This document shows, in pieces, positions 13,322 through 24,749 of a stretch of DNA of 64,000 nt. This stretch comes from Topomyia yanbarensis (taxonomy: Eukaryota; Arthropoda; Insecta; Diptera; Culicidae), in NCBI RefSeq assembly GCF_030247195.1, contig NC_080671.1, positions 2,632,501-2,696,500 of the forward strand. The letters run 5' to 3'. The notes below the pieces were generated by a model, which saw nothing but the letters and a program-made list of their open reading frames with translations, was not told the origin of the DNA and made no database searches. The position numbers were made by a program, and so were the translations under genes. Numbering within the stretch: position 1 is the stretch's first letter; every line of letters starts with the position of its first letter.

Positions 13322-15532
13322 CGTTAATGCTTGAGGAAACTCATCACATTTAATACATCCAATTGTTGCTGATTGTGCAAGATTGTTTCCTAGTTCTTGA
13401 CGTAGCAAATGTCTTTAGATAGTGTGGGTCGTGTGGTGCCATTTATATAGGTGTAGCGACTTAGTTTCGCCACAGACAAAAACGACAGTAAACCACCTTC
13501 TACAGGTACTGCATGCAGTTATCACAATCAACGAGTGAATTCTAGGCAAGTACCGTCTACACTAAAACACGCTCAACGAATACTTCCGTTTCAAAAACAG
13601 ATGCTACCCATTTGAACCTCATTTTATCGATTGTTGGTCTGTAGATGCCAATGCTTAAAGTGATTTTTTGTTCATGCACATTTGTGAGAAACACAACCTT
13701 ATCTTGAACGGCATTTGAAGTGAACTGACAAATATCACTTCATACTACGCGACTTTCTCATCCGATTCCGATAGTAAACTCGGATGAAGTAATATTTCCC
13801 ATTGCGATTAAATTAGTTTCGTCACGCAGTGATTCCACAATCGGAGGAGAACAGTCGTGTGCTCGTGAGGGGAGATTAGTCATCTCACATCAAAGTCCTG
13901 CGTGGCCGTGGCTGACATTGTCCTATGTATATTTTTTATTTTTCAATACACTATCAGATGCTGCACACCATCTTTATAATTAGCACGTGGTTAACAATCA
14001 CGCCGGACAGAACAACGAACTGAGACCGGACCTGGCTCCGATTCAAGTAGCTCTGCTTGGAAGCATCGTCCTCGATATCCTCATGACCCACAGATCTATA
14101 GACAAGGATCACGTCTTCCTTTGCATTATTTTTCATCCGTGGCGTTCCCTACGAGGCTACTGCCTAAAATCATAAAAATGTCACCATCTTGTTCAATAAT
14201 AAACACTCATGTATCTTACCTCTAATTTTTTGGATGATTTCACTTTATTATGCAATTTCATTCCTTGCCTACATCTGGAAACCCAATTGGTACCGTTGTC
14301 TGAAAATTAATCATTCGTTAAGTTGTACTTAAAGTCGAATATACGGCTGGTGATAAATGTTGCGCCGGTCGGTATAATTGAAAGTTTTCTTCGCTGGCCG
14401 AATATTCCACCGCACAGATATTCCTTTTTAACCGTCAAATAACTATCTGTTTCAAGCTCTTCCAATGCTCCCTTATTGGAAAAGCATTTGTGGAAAGTAA
14501 ATGGTAGACGGATCAGTTGGTCAGCTTGAAACACTTTAACAGTCAACCACTTTTGTCCCCTTTGAGGCGTGGGACCGTTTTATCACCACGAACGGTTGGC
14601 TTGTTGCCTTCGCACAAGATGCCTTTGTCCTCGAAAAACCATTTTGACGCCAGCGCACACAATTTCTTCGTTACATGCAAATCAAAACATTAGCAGAATG
14701 TCAGAATGCATAAGTGAAGCCAGTTTTAGCAATCTTTCATCAAAGTACCCTGTCACTTTGACACTGTACCTTTAGCGGTGTACCAGGGTTATAAAACGTG
14801 TCCTCGAAAAATCATCAGAGCATTCCGTATTAACATATTTGTATTTGTTAAAAGTTTTAGGGCGAAAAGCTGGGTTGCTTTGACTGATTTTTTCGGCTTT
14901 GGTGCTTCCCTATCTGTGTGTGAAGTGCGAATTCAACTGAAGTTAAGTACTACCATTATTTTACATTCCCATTCTTGTCTCTTCTATAATCCTGCACTGG
15001 GTCCTAAAACTTTGCGAAAGTGACTTCCCCGGACAAGGATTCGTCTTAGGGTGAGATAGAAGTCGAATTAAAATCGTCTTCTCGGTTCAAGATATATCCA
15101 GGCTCCTCGACCGGGTCATACGTGATCTCCTTCCGAGTCAAAAGCAAAAAGTTTTTAAATCTATTGCAGATTTTTCGAGTTCTGACGAAACGATATTCGA
15201 CCATAACAGAAATATCGAAAAATCGTTCTGATAAGTTTCGGGTGGTTGCAAATAGCAGACAAATGATATTGCTGGCTACGGGCCATTTAGGAAGAAGTAC
15301 AGAGTATATGTTCCAGCAAATCGGGTGGAAATCGGTGGGCTGTTTCCGGTATGAGTTTGAATTGCGCGGATCTTCTGACACATGGGGTTGGCTGTTTTAA
15401 AAAACCCCATGCTTCAGCCAGTGAAGTTACTGGAGCGCAAACGTTTCCAGTCAGCATCAGTCGCAGCTTGGGATTAGGAGTGCTAATCATGAATGCGACT
15501 CTGATCATCCTCAGGAGGGAACATCTTCTGCT
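13322..15532. other. Intergenic, no gene recognised
   Basis: Overlapping open frames on both strands at 15046-15680 have no recognisable domain upstream of the RNase H relic. Part of 15350-15530 may be a decayed upstream part of that LINE. Confidence 0.35.
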
Positions 15533-16550
15533 GTGCCTAGAAGCAATAGAAAAAGGAGGAACATCTCCTCTCCCAAGCTTCGTTGTAAAGGCCAGATGGT
15601 GTCTTTTCCAGGTCCCCCAAAAAAAAACTACTCGAAGCAAGTCGAAGAGATTCGTGGAATCTCGAATCACATATCGCAAGTGATCCCAAGTATTTTTTAT
15701 AGTAAATTTCGAGAAGTCGGCTGCAACAAGATGCTTTACACCAACGGGTCAAGACTCGGCTTCGGTATGTTCAATCAAAACCTCACCACCTCATTCAAAT
15801 CCAACGATCCTGTTTCAGTTTACGTCGAAGAATTCGCTACTATTCAGTATACCCTTGGAATTACTCATACTTTGCCTACCGATCATTATTTTACAACATC
15901 GTATAGCCTTAGCTCAACAGAGGCTTTCCGTTCGGTGAAACCTAGAAAGCACATTCCGCAATTCCTGGGAAAAATCTGGGAGCGCCTGCGTGCTTTGTCT
16001 GTAAGATCGTACAAGGTTATCTTAGTTTGGGTTCCCTCACATTACTTCATTCCAGATAATGAAGAAGCGGACTCTTTAGCTAAGGCGGGCGCTTTAGAAG
16101 GTGACATATACGAAAGACCAATCTGCTTCAATGAATTTTGCAATATCTCTCGTCAGAGGACGCTAGAAAGTTGACAGACATCTTGGAGCAATGGAGAGTT
16201 AGGACGGTGGCCACATTCTATTATCCTGAAGATATCAACGAAACCTTGGTTCAGAGGAATGAATGTGGGTCGGGATTTCATTCGTGTGATGTCTCGGGTC
16301 ATATCTAATCACTACACGCTAGACGCTCATTTCCGACGTATTGGGCATGCAAATAGCAGTATCTGCGATTGTGGCGATGATTATCACGATATCGAACATA
16401 TTGTCCGGGCATGCGCCGAGTATTGTCCTGCCAGATCTTAACTATTGGATTCCCTTCGGGCCCGAGGGAGGTCACCCAATGGTCCAGTTCGGGTTCTACT
16501 GGCAAGCCGCGATCTTCACTGTATGTCTCATGTATACATCTTCCTAAAAA
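15533..16550 (+). pseudogene. LINE RNase H relic with altered active site
   Basis: The open frame at 15533-16174 carries an RNase H domain of the kind found at the C-terminus of I- or Loa-type LINEs. In order: a first motif YTNGS (usual form TDGS), a helix with VEEFATIQ, a YFTTSYSLSS segment (usually ending TDS), and the conserved tail VWVPSH followed by DNEEADSLAKAGA. After a stop and frameshift, 16259-16441 continues with a Cys/His segment (CDCG, then DIEHIVRAC). Two catalytic aspartates are replaced, so this domain would be inactive. The reverse transcriptase that should precede it is missing or unrecognisable. Confidence 0.75.
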
Positions 16551-17611
16551 CCATCCATATCAGATTTAACTGCCCCTTTTATTTTTTCTTATTTTTTTAG
16601 TGCTCTCCTACGTCTGTACTGCATACCATCGATGGACTGATGCGACACGAAACATCTATGCCGTATGTATATCTATTAACTAACATGGGACTTACAGTAT
16701 GAAAATCGAACGTGCAACTCGGTGTGGTGCCGATTCACATCTGAGTCGTACTAACAACTCGTTTTGAGGAACCCCTACCAGCACTCCAGCTGATGCTTCC
16801 TAATGCAGGCCGTCCGAGTCTTTAATGGATGCCGTTGATGTCCAGTTGCCGGAAGCTGAAAGTTGATATTTGTCTCCCCCTGTCATCATCGTCTATTCTC
16901 TCTTCCTTGTCTTTGATATCCAGATGTAGGAGCTTACCCTCCCCCTGAATGTCTCAACGAAGCATATTTCCCCTCCCTGTGTTTTTCTAGCTTTAATTAT
17001 TAAATTCAATAATCTCATGAAGCAATGCCCAACTGTACTATTACTCATTCTAATAGTTCTAATTGACTCCCCTATACTAATAAAATTTATTCACTCCTTC
17101 TAGTATATCTAGTATATAATGGCATTTCTGGTTTTACGATGGTTGTAAAATTGTTCTTACTAGTTTAATATAATTAATTGCTCCAATATTCTTCCATGCA
17201 TAAAATTTCAAACTATATGACTACTCATTAAAACAGCTTCGATTGACCGCCCAAACATAAAAAAAATTAACCCTTAAAAATGTCAATGTGTAATCTCCTT
17301 GTTTTAAGACAATTAACGAATAATTTGGCACCGTTATGCTAAAGCAAACGTAGCTTATCCAAAAAGGAATTGAATAAAAAAAAGTCTGTCTTTACCGTGA
17401 GACATGTTGCGATTCGTGACTTGAGCGATTCGTAGTAACTCTGCCTAACCTCGACTCCTGCCAGCAGAAGACAAAAGACTCTGCCACTTCTAATTTTCCG
17501 ATCTGTATCATATAAACAGCATCAAATAAACATAATGAATAAAACAAGAATTAGTATTTAAACAGAAACATTTGAATTGTCATGTTGTTGTTTACATTAT
17601 TATTGTACGTC
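16551..17611. other. Spacer between LINE relic and ETS gene 3' end
   Basis: Pyrimidine-rich DNA at 16860-16990 may be the 3' untranslated part of the LINE relic. At about 17390-17520 there is a repeat (GTGAGACATGTTG, then ATTCGTAGTAACTCTGCCTA) that also occurs inside Units A and B at about 41930-42060 and 32205-32345. No gene is seen. Confidence 0.45.
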
Positions 17612-17617
17612 TTTATT
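17612..17617 (-). terminator. Candidate poly(A) signal of the ETS gene
   Basis: The minus strand reads AATAAA about 185 bases past the stop codon at 17801. This is a plausible cleavage signal ending a short 3' UTR. Other AT-rich hexamers lie nearby, so the choice is not certain. Confidence 0.35.
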
Positions 17618-17800
17618 TTCCTTACTGTCTAAGTGTCTACAATATATAAACGCTTAACCGAAACATGTACTAAGTAAGAGACCAACAAACGCCAAAGAAA
17701 CATATTACACCGTTAGCATCTTCGAGGCCCGTTTTTTGTGTGTGTTTAATCTAGCTTCAAGAACCTTAATTTAATAATACCTCAAGTGCAACAACCTGTT

Positions 17801-18263
17801 CTACTGATCGAAGGATTTATAGGATGTCGTAACATCGTCAGGTATCGCAGCAGTCGTTGCTGATGGGGAAGTAACAGGAACAGGATTGACAGTAGTAGTT
17901 TGAGGTACCGACGGCATCGAATATGCAGCATACGGTGGCCAGTAGGGTACCATCGTTGTGTTTCCACCGCTACCAGGGGTTAGTGAGGTAGGCGACGATG
18001 ATGATGCGGTGGAGATCGATTCCGGACTGGCCGCTGTTCCGAAGCTTCTTGGGCTGCTTTCAGTTGGTTTGTTGGAAAAACTTGTCCCGTATGGATCCAC
18101 GTGCGATGAGTATTTAGTGTAATTCGGTGAGATCATACAACTGGAGCCCGGATCGGTGAGTTGTGTTTGGGCCTGGCATGCGGCCATCAGTCCGTGGAAG
18201 TCAAATTTGTACGCGTATCGTTTGCCGTGAACTTTGGTCATAATATTTTTGTCGTAATAGTAT
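17801..18263 (-). CDS. Ets21C: ETS factor, last coding exon (end of ETS domain and C-terminal tail)
   Basis: This exon encodes the last third of the ETS DNA-binding domain and the transcription factor's C-terminus. It opens with the third base of a split arginine codon and continues [20 protein letters not shown], which is the end of the recognition helix and the final strands of an ERG/FLI1-class domain. A tail of about 120 residues follows, rich in Ser, Thr and Pro, and ends SYKSFDQ before a TAG. The acceptor is TTTCAG at 18264-18269 (minus), and the phase fits the donor at 46750. The [10 protein letters not shown] block just after the domain is what I recall from fly Ets21C, and separates it from Ets65A. 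Length is 463 nt. The neighbouring exon is about 28.5 kb away. I am sure of the ERG/FLI1 class and moderately sure of the orthologue. Confidence 0.9.
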
Positions 18264-18541
18264 CTGAAACGAGAAAGGAGATGATAATTCAGATGAGCAT
18301 AAAAACAAAACCGCAACAAAAATTCCCATAGCAACGTATGGTGCGGAGGCAGATCCGACCCAAGCAAAGCGAGCCTGCCACATAGCATTCAGATGATTCA
18401 CCTTTCTTTCGCATTCCTCGCATTTTTACACAGCTTCCTCTTTGGCCGTGAGCGAGTTTCTCGTGGTCAGTTACTGCGAAAGCGCGTGGCTGTTGTGCAC
18501 AAATGCCATAAAAGCCCTGAGGCCGACATTTCAGCAACGTA

Positions 18542-18762
18542 CACAGAAAAAAATATTTTGTAATTTTAAATTTATTTTCATGCACATATTTGGAGCATGA
18601 AGATAAATGTAAAATTAAATTCCAGCACAAATACACACAAACTTGTCATGCTTTTTTCAGCGATATTTATCGTAATTTTACACGTTGATTGGAAATTACA
18701 GTTTCGTTAAACGGCAAACCAATGCTCTTGAATGTATTTTTAATTCCATATTGCTGTAAAAT
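18542..18762 (-). mobile_element. Short AT-rich interspersed repeat, copy 2
   Basis: This is the inverted copy of 8671-8889. It lies inside the long ETS intron, about 280 bases upstream of the last exon, on the same strand sense as a possible splice-acceptor region. Nothing in it looks coding. Confidence 0.65.
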
Positions 18763-19627
18763 AAATAACATGTAATATTTCAGGAACAAAAGTGTAAAAT
18801 CACATGCTTTCTGATGCTCTCATTGAGTGCATCGAATTCTACTTAATTTTCAATCAAATTTTTGATTAAAGCTTTGTATAGTTACATTCGTATTGATTTA
18901 CATGTCGTTTAATTTTCATTATATTTTTGTGTGTACTGCCTCCCGGAAGAAGAATGCTGATCTGGTGGGAAATGTGTTATGATGAATCAATCTTAATACC
19001 GTTCGAATCCATGTTATGTGATCAACCTTTTTACCGAGAACTCACGGCTTGATCGAATTTTTAACTCGAGCATATACTTTATCTGACCAAAATAATGTAG
19101 CATGGAAAAAATTGTAAAATCAAATATAAAAAAAAAATTCAAGAAAATTCCCTGATGACTATTTTGGATAACTTTTCTTTTGTATAGCAAGAATTACTAT
19201 AGAATAAAAAACTGTTTAGTGCGAAACCCTTTCTTTGGTAGAGCCTTTGTATAGCTGATTGTCCATGCATCAGATCAATCTGAAACCTTCCAGATAGAAC
19301 CTTTTTCTAATCATTAACTGGAATTTTTATTGAGAGAAAAAATGTTAATTCCGCCAAATTCACCTGCATCCAGTTTCATCATATAAGGAATATGGTAGTG
19401 TTTTCATTAGGAATGTTTGAAATCTTCACCGTTTGATGTTACTTGGAACAATGCAGTAATCATAACAGCGCTCAGGTACAGAGTGGAAGACGGTGATCCC
19501 ATAGTCGTTGTATGTTCGATCCCTACTTAGGAAAGATTCTTGTAGCATTAGCTTTACAATTGTACTGTATCTTGCAGTGGCGTAGCCAGGGGCGGGGTTT
19601 GGGGGTTTGGTTTTTATTGGTGATGAC
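18763..19627. other. Intron DNA before Unit A
   Basis: AT-rich intron sequence with no gene. At 19576 there is CAGTGGCGTAGCCAGG followed by a G-rich run. This has the look of a hAT-type terminus, but I found no partner end. An 8-bp target duplication for Unit A closes the segment at 19620-19627. Confidence 0.45.
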
Positions 19628-20181
19628 CATAGGCGTGCGCAGCCTTTTCCATTAGTGGGGGGGGGGTCTAACAGCTTAAAAAAATTCAGTTATGTTACGC
19701 CTTCATTCGCAATTGGATTTCTGGTAGAGATTCGATTGTAAAACAGTTATTTTATTTTGTAATTGAATTTTACGTTATTTCATTTATTTCCTAAATCTAA
19801 AAGAAATTAACATCAAACATTTTCAACTTCCTTGAAAAAAATTTCTCGTGGTCTTTAGCGTAAAATAATCGTCACGTTTTTTGCAATATGATTTTTTGAA
19901 GTTTATAAAATTGAACATTTTTTAATCGCAGATAACATGTGAACTATTGATGCAAGGAATTTTTCTACAAATAATTAAAGTTGTGTTTTGTATTGAGCAG
20001 TCTGAAATTTTTTTTAAAACATTTTTTTATCATTTGACTTATGTATCCTGCAATAAGCAAGACCAATTTAAAATCTAAAAGGGTGGCGATTTTTGGAAGT
20101 ATGATTTAGCATAATACGTTATCAGAAAAAATGATGCGTATTTATTGTGGTTTAAAGACACAATGTGAGTTTTTGCGGTTT

Positions 20182-20973
20182 TTATTCCTCTCGAATGAAA
20201 ATTTGAACTTTGGGCACGATACCTGCCTTTAATTTCTGCACAAGCTGCTGATCAACATCGCTGGCTGCTTTTTTCCAGTATCTAGTCATTGAAATAACAT
20301 CCGTAGCCATGTTTCCATTGTATATATTTAGAGTACATAGACTTGGTTTGGGTGGAATTCCTATATACTTCGATTGTGTGGAATTCCGGGAGGTTAGAGG
20401 GTTCAACCCATTCTCATGTACGTTGACGTCATTATCCCGGTACAGCTATTGCACATTCTTACTGTAGTGGTTACTCGCCAAATCTGGCAAAAATTGGGGA
20501 GAGCCCCGGTGATACCTAATTAGCCGCTAGACGCTTTTCAGACCATCATTGCTGCATAACTCGTTGTTGGTTGTGACGAAAATTGGAGTCTTGTGGCTAT
20601 AACTGCAAATTTACTGCCAGATGATATACTTTTTTCGGCACAACAATTTTATACTTCTTGGCAACATCTCAGTGATCTTTGGCAACATTAAACTTATGTC
20701 CCGGAAGCTGTTTAAAGTCAAATTTGACATACGTTTCATCAGGCTTTTATTGCATTTATTGAATTTGTTCAGATCATGATCATACGATATTTAGACCCGC
20801 GATTTTGGCCATAATGTTTTGCTTTACGGTCCAGTTCGATTGATTGATAGCGTTAAACTTGAAGAATACTTCCAACATCCATGCACGAAAGTCCTGGATT
20901 AGCTTTGAAAGCCTTCATGAGTCCTGACGCTGTTTCTGGTACCGCTTCGACGACACCGCTTCGACGATGGCAT
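20182..20973 (-). pseudogene. Tc1/mariner transposase relic in Unit A
   Basis: This is a decayed transposase of the Tc1/mariner superfamily, read from an ATG at 20973 to a stop at 20182 with many interruptions. The C-terminal end is the best preserved: a WKKAASD segment followed by LVQKLKAGIVPKVQIFI. Before it, in shifted frames, is the NPPN-PE-RPIE-W-like region before the third catalytic residue, here reduced to PEFHTIE-like text. The same relic, less interrupted at some points, is in Unit B at 35161-35940. It must therefore have been part of the unit before the two copies separated. Confidence 0.7.
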
Positions 20974-21026
20974 CTTCTGAACAGCAGACAAACATTACTT
21001 GAAATCTGTTTGTAATGAACATATAG

Positions 21027-21120
21027 AGGTGGGGGTGGGCGTAGCATAGTTGGTAAATCGATTGCCTTGTACGCCGTGCAACTGGGTTCGAGTCCCGACC
21101 CCGCACATAGGGTTAAAACA
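21027..21120 (+). mobile_element. tRNA-derived SINE fragment in Unit A
   Basis: The Pol III promoter boxes are clear: box A TAGCATAGTTGG and box B GGTTCGAGTCC, 40-odd bases apart, followed by CCCGCACATAGGGTT. The same head occurs at 34991-35106 and 38410-38585. It is not a tRNA gene: the stem ends do not pair and the sequence continues into a SINE body. This copy is truncated soon after the head. Confidence 0.75.
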
Positions 21121-22156
21121 TAGAGGTTTGGATATTGTGATCATCATACTCGGGTTTTTATTCCTTTTGTGCAAAATTAATTCTTGCTTTTTTTCCATCG
21201 CTTGACAATTTAAGAAAGCATTAAATTTTTTGCGCAAGGTTAAGGTCTCGAGAGAAAGACACTTACAGTGTTGCAGTCAAAAGCTTACGGAACAGACCAC
21301 AAAGAGAACTGCACCGGATAAGAAGAAGCATTGTTATTCTACATTCGTTAGCTTCAAATGTTTTTAACTTGGACTTTTTTTTGTAAATTTTAAGAATTAT
21401 GATGGGAAAATTTTGTTAAAAAATCAGAGTGATTCTCAACATACGAGCTATTTCAATTTTAATTTTTCTTGAAGATCCAAAACTCAACAATGTGAAAAGT
21501 TTTATAACTGAACAAGAAACCAAAAATAAACAAATTCAATAAAAAGTACTATTAACTAGTGGAAAAATCCATACAAAATTCCTTTTGAGATATAAAAGAA
21601 CAACAAAAATTCGTATCTCGTTTGAATTTACGTAATCAGATCAAAATATTTACGAAATATAATATTTCTCTTTCTATCTCGCCAGGATTCGGTAGTGGAT
21701 TATGGTTCACTGACGACGTAAATTATAGTGCATTCAAAAAAATCTGGATTACCTTTGTTAATCTATTAATTGAGCGACTGAAAATAAAAGTCGCAAAGAC
21801 AGAACATGCTTCGTAAAACCCGTTTCAAATATATTACAATATACAAACCGGATATAAACTTCAAGCATAAAAATCGGACTGGGACTTTCCTTTGCAAGAG
21901 TCGGATAAAAAAACATTCAGTATAAAAACCGTAAAAAATATATGCGATTCTTACAAAGTACCTTTTTTTAGTCGACTTTTAATCTTGAACATCATAATAT
22001 ACGGATGCCCCTGCGAACGATTTATTTATTTCTAACCAATTTTTATACTGGAGGTTTACCCTTTCCGAGTCTTGCGGGTGAACATTTTTTAAGCGATTCT
22101 TATGTTGAAGGATTTCTGTCCGATTTTTACGCTTGAAGTTTATTTCCGATTTTTAT

Positions 22157-23222
22157 GGAGTAGGCGAGGTCTTTTTCGAGACAGCTCTGTTTTTTTCCGT
22201 CGGTTTTTTTTCTCAGCACTTTTTTGCTGCAGTTTATTTATTTATTTATTTATTTATTTATCGCTGCTGGCTGTGTTCAGAAGTGACCTCAGCGGTCTTC
22301 GTACAGGAGACTAGAAAGGCATTTGAGCAGATTGGCGTGCTGGTGCGTGGTAAGGAAGGAGACCCCAGCTGTGGCTGCAATATACTTTGTGACTAGCAAG
22401 TTCCAGCAGCCAAACTGACACTGCCGACGTCCGAATATATTACGACAGGGCCACAACGCAGTGTGATGTATCCGCAATTACCGGTGAGATCCTTCTGATT
22501 ATATTATTTCTACTTTCAAATTGTTGTCATTCTTTCTATACTGCATAGTTGTTCAGTTTTCTATGAGATTTGCTATCTTTATGGGACTGATTTGCGATCA
22601 TGGGCAGTATAGTGACTGGTGATTTATTCCTTCTAAGTATTTCATTGCTTTTTATTTTCATTATCTGAAGTATATCCATAAGGTTTGTGGATCGCCTATT
22701 TCTAGTCAAAAGATAATAATATCTGCACTTGCTTCCTAATTCTTCGGAATTATGAAGTAATTGTTAATATTATTATCGGACACGGTACGATAAGTTTGAG
22801 AGCGAGTAAAGGCGCTTTAACCTAGGCTTATTAGCCAGGGCAAGGTGGAAATACTTCTGTCCCATCCCAAAGGACCAACGGAGTGCCATTAACCTTCTTA
22901 GCCAAGTCACTCCCAACGATTCATTATATTCCCTTTAAACTGAAACGGTCGGTACGGTTGTCCTCGTTCCTTCCTCCTTTAAGATTCAAAACAATTCGTC
23001 AATTAAATTGTTCATTAAATGAATAATTTAATTGCCGCCTAATTTTGAAACAACTTCAAAACCCAACTCTGCACAGTAGACCTGGCCGTTTTAATATTTG
23101 CGATATATGAAAATATGTTTCAAATATTAATATTGACAAGAAAAACACTATAGACTAACTAGTGTTTTCCAGGATGCTTTTCAATACTGGCTGTGTAAGG
23201 GTTAGAATAGAATAGAATAGAA
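22157..23222 (+). mobile_element. LINE 3' fragment with GAATA tail
   Basis: A 24-bp direct repeat flanks this insert at 22133-22156 and 23223-23246, a long target duplication of LINE type. The right end is a short (GAATA)n tail, so the element is on the plus strand and 5'-truncated. 22790-23195 matches 2245-2700. A TTTA microsatellite lies at about 22228-22262. No open frame with reverse transcriptase motifs remains. Confidence 0.75.
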
Positions 23223-23255
23223 TTGAAGTTTATTTCCGATTTTTATATTCTAATA

Positions 23256-23563
23256 CACTCAAGTTTTTTTTGCGCGGTATTTTTTCACGCGGTTTTTTTT
23301 ACGCGGATTTTGAAATTTACGCGGTTTTTTACGCGGATTTTGAAATTTACGCGGTTTTCATTTACGTGGATTTTGAAATTTACGCGGTTTTCATATACGC
23401 GGATTTTGAAATTTACGCGGTATCCATCAACGAGGTTCCCTTTAACGCGGATTCTTAAATTTAAGTGGTCTTCATTTACGCGGATTTTGAAATTTACGCG
23501 GTTTTCATTTACGCGGTTTTCATTTACGCGGCCTGTATCCCTCGCGTAAAAAAAACCTGAGTG
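23256..23563. mobile_element. TA-flanked MITE with internal ACGCGG tandem repeats
   Basis: Inverted ends CACTCAAGTTTTTTTT and CACTCAGGTTTTTTTT (right end, reverse complement) are bounded by TA at 23254-23255 and 23564-23565. The interior is a run of units built from TTTACGCGG and ATTTTGAAA, about 28-29 bases each, at about 23300-23540. The TA target and ends suggest a pogo/Tc1-type MITE. The open frames over it (FTRILKF-like repeats) are products of the tandem repeat. Confidence 0.8.
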
Positions 23564-23993
23564 TATATTTGAAACGGGATATACGAAGCATTTTCTGTCC
23601 TTGCGACTTTTATTCTCGGTCGCTCAATTGTGACATATTATCTCCACTGTAGGATTTATGCTTGAAAATAATTTTTATCTCGCTTTTAAATTATTTTCAT
23701 TTTGTTTTATGATGGGCCCTATTCTCATAGTCACGTCACTCAGTGACTAGAAGGAAATTTTCTTCAATTCACTAGGTGACGTGATTGTGAGAATAGGGCC
23801 CGATATCTATTTTTTCACGACAATATATTGAATGAATTCTGACCTCACCTCGATTCTCACCAAAAATTACTTTTTCAATTAATAAAAAAAATATCTATCT
23901 GTAGTATTGGGTGAATCTCTAATGGGTTTATAAGAAAAATGAAGACAAACAATAACTTCTGAGCAACTCCAAGAATCAAGAAAAAATAGAAAA

Positions 23994-24749
23994 GGGGCCG
24001 TACACAAATGACGTAGCTTTTTTTCGGCGTTTTTCGACCCCTCCCTCCCCCCTCGTAGCATTTTGTCACAAAACTCTAACCTCCCCCTTGTAAATAACGT
24101 AGCATTTCTGACAACCCCCCCCCCCCTTTCCAACGCGACCGGGGAATGAAGAAAAAATATGTTTTACAATTTTTTTAAATACGTGTGTTTACAAAATTTT
24201 TGACGGATTTTATCAACATTTTGATTATAACAGCAAATTGCGAACAAAATAAACCCATTTCATGACAAATATCGCGTTAATAATTTTGTTTTGAGTTTTA
24301 TATGTCATGGAACATGAACAAAAGATCTCTCAGTTCACGATGCTGCAGCTGCCCATGATTCTAAGAAGCATACATTCGATAAAATTACTAAATTTTGTTT
24401 GGTTGAATCCGAAGAGAAAACTTAATTCAGCTAACAAACTAAGTCTACTAGTTAGCAAGATTAGCTAACTAATGTAGCAGGTTAAATCCGTATACACGTA
24501 AACTTACCACATTAAAAATTTCATGAAAAGTAACTTGTGTGAATTTAAATTTATTTCTCTTGGGTCCTCCATTCCCATCATCCATCAAATTGTTTTTTTT
24601 CTAATCAATGGGTTTTAATTCTCGTAAAAAAAAATCTTAATGCTACGTCGCGCAACTTCTGACCCTACCCTCCCCCTCGTCACACTTCGTCACAAATTTA
24701 GTATACCACCCCTACCCCCCAAAATGCTACGTCATTTATGCATGGCCCC
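23994..24749 (+). mobile_element. 756-bp MITE, copy 1 (in Unit A)
   Basis: Ends GGGGCCGTACACAAATGACG and, from the right on the other strand, GGGGCCATGCATAAATGACG. Flanked by AAA on both sides (23991-23993, 24750-24752). Unit B near 33975 shows the uninterrupted site with a single AAA. The 3-bp duplication and G/C-rich ends suggest a PIF/Harbinger relative. As far as I can read, it is identical to 28029-28784 over its whole length. It is non-coding. Confidence 0.85.

Larger units (their letters stand above)
21771..23638. mobile_element. TIR element inserted in Unit A
   Basis: Its inverted ends of about 65 bases start GAGCGACTGAAAATAAAAGT on the left and GAGCGACCGAGAATAAAAGT on the right. They run inward to CCCGTTTCAAATAT. 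Unit B has the uninterrupted target (TTAATTGTGATATATTATC, read on the minus strand near 34350). The target duplication is AATT, possibly one base longer. The interior holds GATTTTTA-rich repeats, a LINE 3' fragment and a MITE. No transposase is visible. Confidence 0.75.

Noticed and set aside
15046..15381. 111-codon minus frame beside the RNase H relic
   Set aside because: No domain. It overlaps other open frames on both strands and is not supported.
19576..19612. CAGTGGCGTAGCCAGG, a hAT-like terminus next to Unit A
   Set aside because: No matching opposite end or target duplication was found. It may be an old truncated element.
21030..21110. Possible tRNA gene with good box A and box B
   Set aside because: The acceptor stem does not pair and the sequence continues into a SINE body seen at two other places. 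It is a tRNA-derived SINE.
23223..23549. Repetitive 108-codon frame with FTRILKF units; possible CRISPR-like array
   Set aside because: The units are tandem without unique spacers, lie inside a TA-flanked MITE, and the genome is eukaryotic.
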